Of a stretch of 64,000 bases of DNA, positions 36,398-45,716 are shown one piece after another. Source of the DNA: Fimbriiglobus ruber (GTDB lineage: Bacteria > Planctomycetota > Planctomycetia > Gemmatales > Gemmataceae); contig NZ_NIDE01000020.1 of the NCBI RefSeq assembly GCF_002197845.1, positions 1-64,000 on the forward strand, read 5' to 3'. Under the pieces are notes generated by a model. That model had not been told where the DNA came from, ran no database searches, and saw nothing but the letters and a program-made list of their open reading frames with translations. Made by a program: the position numbers and the translations under genes. Position 1 is the stretch's first letter, and each line of letters opens with the position of its first letter.

Positions 36398-36733
36398 ATG
36401 GGAACAAGCAGGAAGAGGCAATCGCCCAAATTAGCGCCTCAAGCCGATAGGGACGATCAGCCGGGTAGCGAAAGGAAGGAAGATGCTTCACCCACCCTGC
36501 CAAAGGGGAAACGTCGGCGTCGCACCTGGGAGTTTCAGATGATTCTCGATGAGCCTCTCCCGATGTTTCGGGATCATCCTTTGTCTGGACTAACCCCTGA
36601 CGAACGTGATGCCGCTCGCGTAAAGGCCCTGGGGCGTGTTCTCGCAAAGATCGCCATGCGGAAGACCGGTCGGTGTTCCGGCCAAGATGAATCCGAGTCA
36701 CTTGAAAATGACGCCGCTGATCATGATCGTTGA
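36398..36733 (+). CDS. Small basic protein upstream of the recombinase (111 aa)
   Basis: ATG 36398 starts MGTSRKRQSPKLAPQADRDD. A basic KGKRRRRTWEFQMILDEPLP core is followed by a helical tail. It ends 14 nt before the recombinase start. It could be a recombination directionality factor or simply an unknown island gene. No domain recognised. Confidence 0.45.
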   Translation: MGTSRKRQSPKLAPQADRDDQPGSERKEDASPTLPKGKRRRRTWEFQMILDEPLPMFRDHPLSGLTPDERDAARVKALGRVLAKIAMRKTGRCSGQDESESLENDAADHDR

Positions 36734-36747
36734 CGGAGGAGATGGCC

Positions 36748-38520
36748 ATGGAACTGAAAAAAGAGTTGATCCAGAGGGCGAAGACCTGCCCTCTACGTGT
36801 CGGTGTCTACCTTCGTGTCTCCACCGAAGAGCAGGCCAATGAGGGGGATTCCATCGATGCCCAAAGGAACACTGCCGCCCGGAACATTGATCGGCTTCGT
36901 GAGGAAGGAGTCCCGATTGAATCCGTTGACTACTACGCCGAGTCTCGATCTGGGAAGAACTTCAACCGACCGGAAATGCAGCGTCTTCACGCTGACATTC
37001 GTGGAGGAAGACTCGACATCATCTTGGCGTTCAAGATGGATCGAGTCAGTCGCAACACCGTGGACTTTCGGACCTTCGAGGCCACGCTAAAACAGCACAA
37101 CGTCGAACTCCAGTTCTTCAACGATCACTACGGCAACCGCACTGCCTCCGACTTCCTGACCAGCCACATGATGATCGGGATTGCCGAACACGAACGTCTC
37201 GTAATCGGTGAACGGACAAGGATGACGATGGAGGATCGTGCCCGCCGAGGGTTGTGGAACGGCGGCTACATCTTCGGCTACCGCAAGGACGAAAAAACTG
37301 AGAAGCTGGTCCTCCACGCCGCCGAGGCCGAAGTCGTCCGCACGCACATCTTTGATGCCTTCGAAGCACTCGGCTCAGTGGGCCGCGTTGTTCAACGCCT
37401 CCATGAGCTCGGGGTCCGTTACCCCATTCAGCGATCTTCGCAGGTACCGAGCGGCGGAAAGCCTCTGGATAAGCCGTTCGACAAACAGATCGTTCGCCGC
37501 ATCCTGGAGAACGAAGTCCACCTGGGCCATGTGGTTTGGGGAGAAATTCGTACCGAGAATGCCCACCCCGCCATCATCGAGGTGGACCAGTTTAAGCGTG
37601 TTGGACGACTGCTCAATCACAACCGTCGCCGAAGGACAAACACCCGGTACTCCCGAGGCCGTCAGTATCCCCTACGGAGCCTGGTTTACTGCGGGTGCGG
37701 CTCACGCATGACGCCGAAGGGGGCGACCGGTCGCACGACGACCTGTCACTACTATTGTTGCAGCCGTCAGAATCACCAGGCCGGGAAGGTTGAATGTTCC
37801 AGCCCAGGAATTCCGGCCGAGGCACTGGAAGCAGCCATCATTCGTCTGCTCCGTCGAATCGCCACTTGCCGCGATTTCAGAGAGCAGATCGTCAACCACG
37901 CACTTGCCGCTCTGGGTGAAGATTCGCAGCGAGTCCAGGAGGAAGCGGCTCTAGTTCGTCAACGGCTCTCGTCCGTGCAGGCCGAGATCAACAACTTCCT
38001 GGGAGTGCTCGCCAAGATGGGGGCTGAGGCAGCCGGTCTCGTAGAGGAGGGACTGGTCCGGCTGAAGAGTGAGCGGGAACAACTTCAAGGGAAGCTCAAG
38101 GAACTCGACGCCGTGAAGGCACCCCATGACGCAGTTCGCGAACAAGCCCGTGCGTTCGTCGAATCCTGGACCGACGTGGGGCAGCTTTTGGACGATGCCG
38201 ACCTCCCCGAGCAGATGATCATCCTGCAACACTTCGTTCAGGCCCTGGAATTGAAGGTAGCTGACGCTGACGCGAAAAAGGGGACGTACGTCCTGAGGAT
38301 CTTCCCGGAACTGGGGCCACTGAACGAAGAACCACCCCCGAATAGCCACGACCCGGTACCCGGAGGGTCCGGAAATCGGGTCGTGTTAACCGAAAATGGC
38401 GTGGTTCGCCAATTTGGTGAAAAAGCTCCCCCGGTAGGATTCGAACCTACGACCCGCCGGTTAACAGCCGGCCGACTGCTAACCATAACCAATTATCCTG
38501 TGACGGTTTGCGTGGCGTAA
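36748..38520 (+). CDS. Large serine recombinase (site-specific integrase)
   Basis: The start is taken at ATG 36748 with GGAGGA 7 nt upstream. The catalytic domain shows GVYLRVSTEEQ (Ser25), a MDRVSRN segment and the ERLVIGERTRMTMEDRARRG linker. The recombinase domain follows (RILENEVHLGHVVWGE), then a zinc ribbon (LVYCGCGSRMTP...CCSRQNHQ...C) and a coiled coil (VRQRLSSVQAEINNFL). The last 40 or so residues translate the half tRNA at 38426-38472 (PPVGFEPTTRRLTAG), so the natural stop has probably been displaced by the attachment-site rearrangement. It probably integrates and excises the island. Confidence 0.9.
   Translation: MELKKELIQRAKTCPLRVGVYLRVSTEEQANEGDSIDAQRNTAARNIDRLREEGVPIESVDYYAESRSGKNFNRPEMQRLHADIRGGRLDIILAFKMDRVSRNTVDFRTFEATLKQHNVELQFFNDHYGNRTASDFLTSHMMIGIAEHERLVIGERTRMTMEDRARRGLWNGGYIFGYRKDEKTEKLVLHAAEAEVVRTHIFDAFEALGSVGRVVQRLHELGVRYPIQRSSQVPSGGKPLDKPFDKQIVRRILENEVHLGHVVWGEIRTENAHPAIIEVDQFKRVGRLLNHNRRRRTNTRYSRGRQYPLRSLVYCGCGSRMTPKGATGRTTTCHYYCCSRQNHQAGKVECSSPGIPAEALEAAIIRLLRRIATCRDFREQIVNHALAALGEDSQRVQEEAALVRQRLSSVQAEINNFLGVLAKMGAEAAGLVEEGLVRLKSEREQLQGKLKELDAVKAPHDAVREQARAFVESWTDVGQLLDDADLPEQMIILQHFVQALELKVADADAKKGTYVLRIFPELGPLNEEPPPNSHDPVPGGSGNRVVLTENGVVRQFGEKAPPVGFEPTTRRLTAGRLLTITNYPVTVCVA
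38426..38472 (-). other. tRNA-Asn(GTT) 3' half, probable attachment-site core
   Basis: On the minus strand there is an anticodon stem-loop GCCGG-CTGTTAA-CCGGC, a GGGTC variable loop, a T-arm GTAGG-TTCGAAT-CCTAC, a 3' acceptor strand CGGGGGA and discriminator G. The matching 5' acceptor strand and a proper D-arm are missing; the sequence right of 38472 is unrelated. It is therefore a fragment, as left when an element integrates into a tRNA gene. The recombinase frame runs into it from the left. Confidence 0.8.
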
Positions 38521-38690
38521 TAAATCCGGGTGTACCCCCGGATGTACCTGCTGTTGGTAATGACCCGGACTTCGATCTTCTTCTCCAATCCTGGCCGCAC
38601 CTGCCCTCACACATCCGCTCGGCCATTATCACCTTGATCCGATCGGTGTCGGCGAGATGAACAGGGAACCCGAACGGACTGGAACATGGT
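38521..38690. other. Intergenic sequence right of the half tRNA
   Basis: The stretch has a small GGGTGTACCCCCGG dyad at about 38529 and no ORF with a ribosome site. It joins the half tRNA to the direct-repeat array. It is probably the junction of two insertions. Confidence 0.3.
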
Positions 38691-38980
38691 CACCATGTCC
38701 ACCATCGCCACCACCCCGTCGTGGCCGGACGTGGCGCCTGGAACCCCACGCGGGTAAAAACATCCCCACCATGTCCACCATCGCAACCAACCGATCGCCG
38801 TCTGGGACAGATCGGACTTCCGGAGGCGGGCCGAAACATCCCCACCATGTCCACCATCGCCACCGACCAGACGAGCCCGGATGCCCATGCGGGCGATTGA
38901 CGGCGGGTGCGAGTCGCGGACGACGGAATTCGGTTCCCCAACCGGGCCAGATTATGTCCACCATGTCCACCATCGCCACC
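38691..38980. repeat. Direct-repeat array: four 22-bp units, period 76 bp
   Basis: The core begins CACCATGTCCACCATCG and ends CACC. Copies at 38691-38712, 38767-38788 (one mismatch), 38843-38864 and 38959-38980. Start-to-start distances are 76, 76 and 116 bp. Units two and three share an extra upstream ACATCCC. A degenerate fifth copy may lie at 39091-39111. The intervening 54-bp stretches are unrelated. It is not a coding repeat of any plausible gene. Confidence 0.8.
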
Positions 38981-39155
38981 GGTGACAGGAACGGTGGAGG
39001 GAGGTGCGGGCAATTGAGAGCGGGTGATGGTCACGGCCATTCCGGTGGGATGAGCCGCTGGAGATGTGATGCATTCCCCGAGCGGGCCGGACCATCCCCT
39101 CCATCGCCGCCGGAATGGGCCTGATCGGATACCGTCCCTCGATTCGGAGATCGAC

Positions 39156-39662
39156 ATGAATCAGTCCCTCGAAGTCCAACAGCGCCTGCTCGACAAGATC
39201 GTCGTGAAGGGGCCGGGCGGTCTGAAATTCTTGATGATCGCCTGCCGGCGGGCCGGATTGACACTTCATGGCACGGCCCAGCGGGCCGGGGTCCACGTCG
39301 CCACCGTCTGCCGGTGGCAGGCGCGCGATCCCGCGTTCGCCCACGAGATGCGGGAAGCGGCCCGCGAGGCCCGAACCGAAGAACGGGAATCCCTTCCCGT
39401 TGAGCGGCCGCACGTCCCCTGGCGGAAGGACTGCCCGGTGTGCCGGGCCAAGGTAGTCGTCCGGACGGCCCCGGGGAAGATTGTGTTCTGGCGGTGCGGG
39501 CGATGGCCCCAGTGCCCGTGGGCCAGTTGGCGGCCCCGGCACCCCCGGAACTGCCGGCGGTGCTGCGGCCCGCGGTTCTGGTCGCACTCCCGCAAGAGCG
39601 TCAACTGCGACCACTGCCGTGCGAATTCTGGCACCCTAACTCCGCAGCAAAAACCGCCATAA
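39156..39662 (+). CDS. Helix-turn-helix plus zinc-ribbon protein (168 aa)
   Basis: ATG 39156 starts MNQSLEVQQRLLDKIVVKGP. Residues 25-65 contain a homeodomain-like helix-turn-helix (GTAQRAGVHVATVCRWQARD). Two zinc-binding cysteine clusters follow: CPVCRAKVVV...WRCGRWPQCPW and CRRCCGPRFW...CDHC. The combination suggests DNA binding by a small mobile-element protein. A degraded paralog of its C-terminal half lies at 40535. Function unknown. Confidence 0.6.
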   Translation: MNQSLEVQQRLLDKIVVKGPGGLKFLMIACRRAGLTLHGTAQRAGVHVATVCRWQARDPAFAHEMREAAREARTEERESLPVERPHVPWRKDCPVCRAKVVVRTAPGKIVFWRCGRWPQCPWASWRPRHPRNCRRCCGPRFWSHSRKSVNCDHCRANSGTLTPQQKPP

Positions 39663-39895
39663 TTCCGCCAAAAACGGGGGTGGAACGGCTCGATTTGTTA
39701 AGTTTTGTTAAGTTGGCGCGGCACTTCAGCACCAAAAAGCCGGGTGTTTCTCGGGTTGTTTGTGCACGGTGCGCGGTCTTCACAATTCGCCCCGGATCGT
39801 TGGAACGTGTCCCGCATCAATTGGTTACAGCGTGCCTCCGATCGGTACGCGGGGCGCGAGTTGCTGATGATTTCGGTAAATCCGAGGTGCGTGGT

Positions 39896-40504
39896 ATGGG
39901 CGGCATAGGCAGCGGAAAACGGTTCGGGCGGTCCAAGAAAGCCTTGGCCGAAGACTGCTGGGACATCAACACGACGTACTTCGGCCGCCGTGGGCTCTTC
40001 AAGCCCGGCACCCATTAGTCCGGGGAGTTGACGAGAACCCGTACCGCCCTGCTGGGTCGCGGGCTGTCGTCCACGATCGAGTACATGATCGACCTGCGCG
40101 ACCCCGACCGGGCCTATGTGGAACTGCGGTATCGGTTGGTCCTGGCCGACGAGTCGCACATCTACCGGGTGGGGTTGGTGTCGACGGGCTGCGCATTCGG
40201 CGGGGTGCGGTGGTGGTTCCTCTGTCCACTGATCCGGGACGGAGTGCCGTGTCGGCGGCGGGTCCGGACGTTGTACCTGAGGGGCCGGTACTACGGGTGC
40301 CGGGCGTGCCACCGGTTGACCTACGCCAGCACCCAGAACAACGACCGGCGGGTGTCCGCGTACCGCAAGGCTGGCGGGAATTCGGAGACGTATGCCGAAA
40401 CGGCCCGGCGCGGGTCGCTGACGGAGGTGTCGTTTTCGTTGAAGTTACTGGAGTGGGAGATCCGTCGGCTGAATCGCTTGGAGAAGCGGTTGGACGCCGG
40501 GTAG
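39896..40504 (+). pseudogene. Conserved zinc-ribbon protein, copy 1, with in-frame TAG
   Basis: ATG 39896 starts MGGIGSGKRFGRSKKALAED. Codon 41 is TAG (40016-40018). The same frame then continues SGELTRTRTALLGRGLSSTI to 40504. It aligns with the intact paralog at 42516, where a Thr stands at the stop position. Cysteines in WWFLCPLIRDGVPCRR and YYGCRACHRL form the zinc ribbon. It is a family of widespread unknown proteins. The copy is presumably non-functional. Confidence 0.7.
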
Positions 40505-40534
40505 CGGAAGCTGCGACTGCCGTTCGCCTGTCCG

Positions 40535-40815
40535 ATGTGGTGTCGGGATGGGATGACTCGGGATGTGGCGCGCCCCCAGATCCGCCGGCGGAAGGACTGT
40601 CCGACGTGCCGGGCGAAGGTCGTCGTTCGCAAGACCCCGGCCGGGGTCGCGTTCTGGCGTTGCGGGCGGTGGCCGCTCGGCCCGTGGATCAGTTGGCGCC
40701 CCCGGCACCCCGGAACTGCAAGACGTGTGGCGGCCCGCGGTTCTGGTCCTACTCGCGAAAAATCGCGACGTGCGACCACTACCGTGCGAACAAACGCCCC
40801 CTTAACCCGTCATGA
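40535..40815 (+). pseudogene. Degraded zinc-ribbon remnant, paralog of the 39156 gene product
   Basis: KDCPTCRAKVVVRKTPAGVA and FWRCGRWPLGPWISWRP match the 39156 protein from residue 88 on. One missing C in a CCCCGG run near 40713 shifts the frame to NCKTCGGPRFWSYSRKIATC and a stop at 40815. The helix-turn-helix half is absent. Confidence 0.65.
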
Positions 40816-40885
40816 ATCACCCCCTGATTTGCGCCGAAAAAGGTGGCATATGGCGAGAAATCACCTGGTTTTGCCCCTTTCCACC

Positions 40886-42328
40886 TACCGCTGTCACTAT
40901 TGACTTTTGATGCGTCGTTGTTCGAGAACGCGGGCGGTCGCAGTGTGCGAGCCCTTGGGGGCTTTGGGCGTCTTGGGTCGCGCCTTGCGATGACCGCGTT
41001 TGCTCTTCGCATACCGCCCGTCAGTCAACCGGCGGGCCAACGTCTTGACCCACGCCCGCAACCGCTCCACCGTCCACGCGGGCGTGGGCATGTCGGGGTT
41101 CCCGTTCAGCGCGGTGGCGACACCCGCGGCGAACGAACGCACCTCGTGCCCCAACAGGACTGGGGACACCGGGTCCGGAATCGGCTCGCCCGACGCCACC
41201 GCGTGGTGCTCGGCTGCCCGTCGGACAACCTGCAAGAGGTTGTACACGGCGACCGCCAACCCGAACGCGAACAACGCGGCCTTCGGGTACGCGAGCGTGT
41301 CGACCTCCCCGCGCAACCCGTCGGCCAATTCCTGGAACGCGACTTCGATCGTTCGCCGACGCAGGTACGTGGCCGCCACGTCCGGAGCCGGCAGGGTCTC
41401 GGCCGGGACATCGGTCAGTACTCCCACGACGGTGATCCCCTCCCGCGTCGGCTGACACAGTTCGATCTCGACGAGTCGGAGGACGAGAGCCGTCTGGGCG
41501 TATTGCACCCGCGTCTCGTACACCCGTCCGGTCGGGACCAACCCGTGGTCGATCCGGTCGCCGACCGGGGTCAACCCGACCCCACCGTGGTGGCGTACGA
41601 CGGACGCCGCCCCCCGGGCCTGAACGCCCGTGAGGAACCCTTCGGTGCAGAACGAGCTGTCCGCAATGACCACATCCCCGGGCTCGAATGCCGGCATCAA
41701 TTGGGCGTGCAGGGCCCGCTCGTTCGCATGCCCGTCCTCGTGCAACAGGATGCGGACGAACACGCCGGTCGCTTGGTCCCGGAGAACGATCGCCTGACCC
41801 GGGAGGGGAGCCGGCCGGCCAGCCAGGTCGGCCAACCGGTTCTGCGTCGCGGCCAAGTGATTCCCATCCAGAGTTCGGAACCGGAGGGGTCCGGTGGCCG
41901 GGGTGTCGAACAGTGGGCCGACGCGATCGGCGACGGCCCCGACGAGTGCGGCGACGGCGGCCGGCGGGGTCCGGTCGAGTCGCTCGTAGACGCACTTGAG
42001 TGTCGCCACGGCGTGCATGTGGGTCGCCTGTCGGTACGAGTGCCGAACCGAGGTCGCGGACCCGAAGACGACGGGCAATAGGATCTCCACCAGATCCGCG
42101 AACGCGAGTTGGCGGGGGTTCGGGGACGCCGGCAGGTGGGGGGCGGCCGTTTGATCCAGGAACTCCGGGGACATACAGCTCTGGATCAGACCGTGGATCA
42201 AGACGGCAGCCGGAGCCTGTTCGACGAATCGCTGGTAGATGGCGGCCGCATCCATGCGGAACTCCGGGAAGTGTCTGGGTTTACTTCACCCACGAGTCTA
42301 CCAGAAAAAGTCAATAGTGACAGCGGTA
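40886..42328 (-). mobile_element. IS4-family element with 23-bp inverted repeats
   Basis: The ends are TACCGCTGTCACTATTGACT... at 40886 and its complement ending at 42328. The 11-bp CCCTTTCCACC is duplicated at 40875-40885 and 42329-42339, within the IS4 range. Size is 1443 bp, and it is intact. Confidence 0.93.
40897..42255 (-). CDS. IS4-family DDE transposase
   Basis: Minus-strand start at 42255 (MDAAAIYQRFVEQAPAAVLI). The catalytic pattern is complete: FRTLDGNHLAATQNRL (Asp), DVVIADSSFCTEGFL (Asp), and the IS4 signature YLRRRTIEVAFQELADGLRG (Y-(2)-R-(3)-E-(6)-like spacing). The C-terminus is basic. At 452 residues it is a normal length. Appears functional. Confidence 0.9.
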   Translation of the reverse strand: MDAAAIYQRFVEQAPAAVLIHGLIQSCMSPEFLDQTAAPHLPASPNPRQLAFADLVEILLPVVFGSATSVRHSYRQATHMHAVATLKCVYERLDRTPPAAVAALVGAVADRVGPLFDTPATGPLRFRTLDGNHLAATQNRLADLAGRPAPLPGQAIVLRDQATGVFVRILLHEDGHANERALHAQLMPAFEPGDVVIADSSFCTEGFLTGVQARGAASVVRHHGGVGLTPVGDRIDHGLVPTGRVYETRVQYAQTALVLRLVEIELCQPTREGITVVGVLTDVPAETLPAPDVAATYLRRRTIEVAFQELADGLRGEVDTLAYPKAALFAFGLAVAVYNLLQVVRRAAEHHAVASGEPIPDPVSPVLLGHEVRSFAAGVATALNGNPDMPTPAWTVERLRAWVKTLARRLTDGRYAKSKRGHRKARPKTPKAPKGSHTATARVLEQRRIKSQ

Positions 42329-42339
42329 CCCTTTCCACC

Positions 42340-42515
42340 CCCATTTCGGCACCGAAAAGCCCGAGTTTTTGCGTCGTTATGCGTGCGGGGCGCAGTCTTC
42401 ACAATCCCGGCAATTTCGCCGGAAGATGCTCTCACGTAATGGATTATGGCACGCCCATCGTTCGGGGTGGGTGGGCAAATTGCTAATGATTTCGGTAAAC
42501 CGGAGAGGAGCGCCG
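42340..42515 (+). repeat. Duplicated leader upstream of the zinc-ribbon genes
   Basis: This stretch resembles 39699-39895 upstream of copy 1: GCACCGAAAAGCC / GCACCAAAAAGCC, then GTCTTCACAAT in both, then TTGCTAATGATTTCGGTAAA / TTGCTGATGATTTCGGTAAA just before each start. Conservation outside the coding region suggests a shared promoter/leader or the boundary of a duplicated unit. Confidence 0.6.
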
Positions 42516-43133
42516 ATGGGTGGGATGGGAAGCGGGGATCGGTACTGGCGGGGGAAGAAGTCGATGGTCGAAGACTGCTGGGAAGTCGACACCACCGTGT
42601 TCAAACGCCGCGGGTTGCTGGCGCCCGGGACGCACACGGCCGGAGTCCTCACCCGGACCCGGCGGCGGACGATCTTCGAGGAAACGACGGCCACCATCGG
42701 TTACACCGTCGATCTCCGAAACCCGGACGGGGTACACATCGAGCTGCGGTATCAGCTGACCCCGCCGGGCGAATCGTTCACCTACCCGGTACGGTTGGTG
42801 TCGACCCCGTGCCGGTTCGGCGGGGCGCGATGGTGGTTCGAGTGCCCACTGGTTTGGGATGGTCAGGCGTGTGCGCGGCGGGCGCGGAAGCTGTTCCTAC
42901 GTGGGAAGTATTTCGGGTGCCGCCAGTGCCACAATCTGGCGTACTTCACGTCGCAGAAGAGTGACCGTCGGGTGCGAGCGTTCTTGAAGCGCGGCGGGGA
43001 TGTGGATGCATACGCCAAGCTCTCGGTCGGCGTTTCACTCTCGGCGATGGCGTTCAGCCTGAAATTACTGGAGTGGCGGATTCGCAAACTGGACCGCGTC
43101 CGGGATCGATTTGACCACGGTGACGAGACGTGA
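42516..43133 (+). CDS. Conserved zinc-ribbon protein, copy 2 (intact, 205 aa)
   Basis: ATG 42516 lies 6-10 nt after GGAGAGGAG. Sequence: MGGMGSGDRYWRGKKSMVED, a PVRLVSTPCRFGGARWWFEC core, cysteines in DGQACARRA and KYFGCRQCHNLAYF, and a helical C-terminus (SLKLLEWRIRKLDRVRDRF). I recognise the RWWF-C-P...YFxCRxC pattern as a very widespread uncharacterised family found beside mobile genes. Predicted zinc binding, function unknown. Confidence 0.7.
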   Translation: MGGMGSGDRYWRGKKSMVEDCWEVDTTVFKRRGLLAPGTHTAGVLTRTRRRTIFEETTATIGYTVDLRNPDGVHIELRYQLTPPGESFTYPVRLVSTPCRFGGARWWFECPLVWDGQACARRARKLFLRGKYFGCRQCHNLAYFTSQKSDRRVRAFLKRGGDVDAYAKLSVGVSLSAMAFSLKLLEWRIRKLDRVRDRFDHGDET

Positions 43134-43348
43134 CCACGACTACCGGTCGACGCCATCGTGTCTGGGCCGCTGGACGCCGACAGTCGAGGGGGTTGGTCGA
43201 CACGGCTATGGGGGGCAAAATGTTGCTCGCTGGCTGTAATAGACCGCACCGGAAGCCACGCATTGTTTATGGCAAAATGCTAAAAGGGTCGCTCCTTCAA
43301 CCCGGTTACCCGCATACCGGTCAAAAAGTCTGGGGCACACCGGTGGAG
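43134..43348. other. Intergenic remnant between the zinc-ribbon gene and an IS
   Basis: No convincing complete gene. The segment 43286-43332 in one frame reads KGSLLQPGYPHTGQKV and resembles a segment at 57755-57806 (GQPHPGYPYAGQKV), so it is probably the tail of a lost coding region or IS. Confidence 0.35.
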
Positions 43349-44523
43349 GGTGGTGCCCGGTTAGTATTGCACGCGCTGCTTGATGTAGGGTAAAGAGTTA
43401 CGTCCCGCGCCGGGATTTCCCCCCCAGAAGGTCGGTCACGGATGACCTCAGTCGGTTCTGTTGCCTCAACCCGGACTGCCCGGATTACGGGAAGCGAGAC
43501 CACGGGAATCTGACCGTCCCCATGCGGTACGGAGCCCGCAACACCCGTCTGCTTCGCTGCTCGACGTGTAAAGGTCGGTTCTCCGAGCGGAAGGCCCCCC
43601 CCTTCGACGCCCGGTTGCCGACCGACCGAGCCCTCGCGGTCCTCGCCCATGTGGCCGAAGGGATCGGTACCCGTAAGACCGCTCGACTAACCGGTGTGCA
43701 TCCGGACACGGTCACCCAGTACATCCGCGTGGCCGGCCCTCATGCCGAGCAACTCCACGACGAACTCGTGGCTTTTCCCCCTCGGACGAACGAGGTCCCA
43801 TTCGATGAGAAGTGGTCGTTCGTCGGCCAGAAGGCGAAGAATTGCGACCCCGAGGACACCCGCCACGGGGACTGTTGGGACCACACGGCGGTCAACCCCG
43901 AGAGCCGGTTGGTTGTCCGCCTGGTCGTGGGCCAGCGAACCGCGGAAAGTGCGTCCGCGGTGGTCAACGACTTCCGTGAGCGGACCGGTGGACGGGTGCC
44001 GCGATTGATCACCTCGGACGAGTTGCCGGCGTACCCGGAGGCCATCCGAGCGGCGTATGGGACGACCATGACACCGCCCCCGACCGGCCGCCCGGGGCGG
44101 CCCCGCGGGCCCCAGGCGGTGGTTCCCCCGGAGGTCACGTATGCGACCGTCCACAAGGAGCGGGACGGTGGTCAGGTCGTGTCGGTCATCACCCGGGTGG
44201 TGTTCGGAACGATGGCAGCCGTCATCCTGGCGTTGGCCGCGTCGACCGTCAGTCGGGTGATCAACACGTCGTTCATTGAGCGGCACAACGGGACGGACCG
44301 GAACCGGTGCAGCCGGAAGGTGCGGAAGACGTATGCGTTCTCGAAGGATTGGGACCTCCACCGGGCGGCGACCCTGGTCAGCCACTACCGCTATAACTTC
44401 TGCTGGCCGGTCCGTACCCTTCGGGTCCGCGGTGAGGATGGCCGGTGGCAACAGCGGACTCCGGCGATGGCCGCGAGCCTCACCGACAATGTGTGGACGA
44501 TCGCCGAATGGATGACCTACCTA

Positions 44524-45716
44524 AACCACGTCTGAGATGAAAACTGGAGTTTCTTTCTTTCGACCGACGCGTGTACTCTCGGAGGCGAAACTGAACTCCC
44601 AAGAGGGGTCAAGGATGATCTGTCCGGACATGACCAAGTGGAAACAGACGACCGACGATTTACGACGCCTGGCGACGGAGTCGGGTCATGTGCGGACGCG
44701 GGAGCGATTCCTGGCGCTATATCAGATCGCCACCCACCAAACGAACGCGACCCAATGGGCCGAACAGATCGACCGATGTGACGAATGCGTCATGAGTTGG
44801 GTGCATACGTATAACGAGCGTGGACCGGACGCGTTGTCCTATCGTCGAACCGGCGGCGCCTCCCCCCTTTTGCGCCGGCCGAGACCGAGAAGATCGTCGC
44901 GGTCATCGGAACGGAACCCAAAACGCACGACCTACCGGGCCACGGCTGGACGTTGAAGAAACTGGGCCAGTGGGTCAGTAATGCGCTCCAGCGGGAGGTG
45001 TCGCGATCCACCCTCCAGAAGATGTTGCGGAAAGCGAAGTTGAGTTGGAAGAAGTGCAAGAAGATTCTCGGCAAACGCAACCCGCAAAAGCGGGCCGCGT
45101 TCATGGAACAGTTTCTCGGCGTGTACGATCAGGTGGTGAACCAAGAGATTGTCCTGATCGACATCGACGAGGCGCATTTCCACCGCGATCTGGAGGTCGG
45201 GTACTCGTGGGGTCCCATCGGCGAACGGATCTGGCAGAAGAGTGATTGCCCACTCCTGTCCGAACGCATCAACGGGTACGGCGCGTACAATTTTTCCGAC
45301 GGCGAATGCTTCCTCTGGGCGGACGGGGCTTGCAACAAGGAGAGCACGGCGGAATTCCTGCAACGGGTCGCGGACTGGGTTCCGAAGGACGGTCGCCGGG
45401 TCGTCGTGATTTGGGATGGGGCTCCGTGGCACAGAGCCCAACTGGTCCAACAGGCCGCCCAAGATCTCGACATCGAACTCGTCCCGTTGTCGGGATATCG
45501 TCCGGACTTCAATCCGATCGAAGGCTTATGGAAATGGATGCGGAAAGAGGTCACGCAACTCTTCTGTCACCCGAACCTGAAGGCCCTCTTCGATGCCTGT
45601 CAAGCATTTGTGGAAACCATCAATAAAAACCCACTCCAGGTGATCAATCGCCTCTGGCCCAAGTTTGAACTCGATCCCGAAGAGGAAAAACTCGGATTCT
45701 CAACATAGACGTGGTT
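44524..45716 (+). mobile_element. IS630-family element inserted at TA
   Basis: AACCACGTCT at 44524 and its complement ending at 45716 are flanked by TA on both sides (44522-44523, 45717-45718), the hallmark of IS630/Tc1-like transposition. Size is 1193 bp. Confidence 0.9.
44614..45708 (+). CDS. IS630-family transposase, two frames joined by a -1 shift
   Basis: ATG 44614 (MICPDMTKWKQTTDDLRRLA) encodes the helix-turn-helix region to YRRTGG. At a C6T4 run (44862-44871) the coding moves one base back and continues PPFAPAETEKIVAVIGTEPK to the DDE domain: VLIDIDEAHFHRD, VVVIWDGAPWHRA and GYRPDFNPIEGLWKWMRK. The stop is at 45708. Homopolymer slippage producing a fusion is known in IS630 elements, so this copy may be functional; a deletion is the alternative. 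Confidence 0.85.

Noticed and set aside
38426-38520. A complete functional tRNA-Asn.
   Set aside because: The 5' acceptor strand that would pair with CGGGGGA and a proper D-arm are absent.
38691-38980. The 76-bp-period repeats as a CRISPR array.
   Set aside because: The repeat is only 22 bp, intervals are 54 and 94 bp, there is no internal dyad and no cas gene is nearby.
17230-40504. Genome-wide reassignment of TAG to sense.
   Set aside because: TAG ends several ordinary genes in the window (18258, 28688, 59198), so reassignment does not fit.
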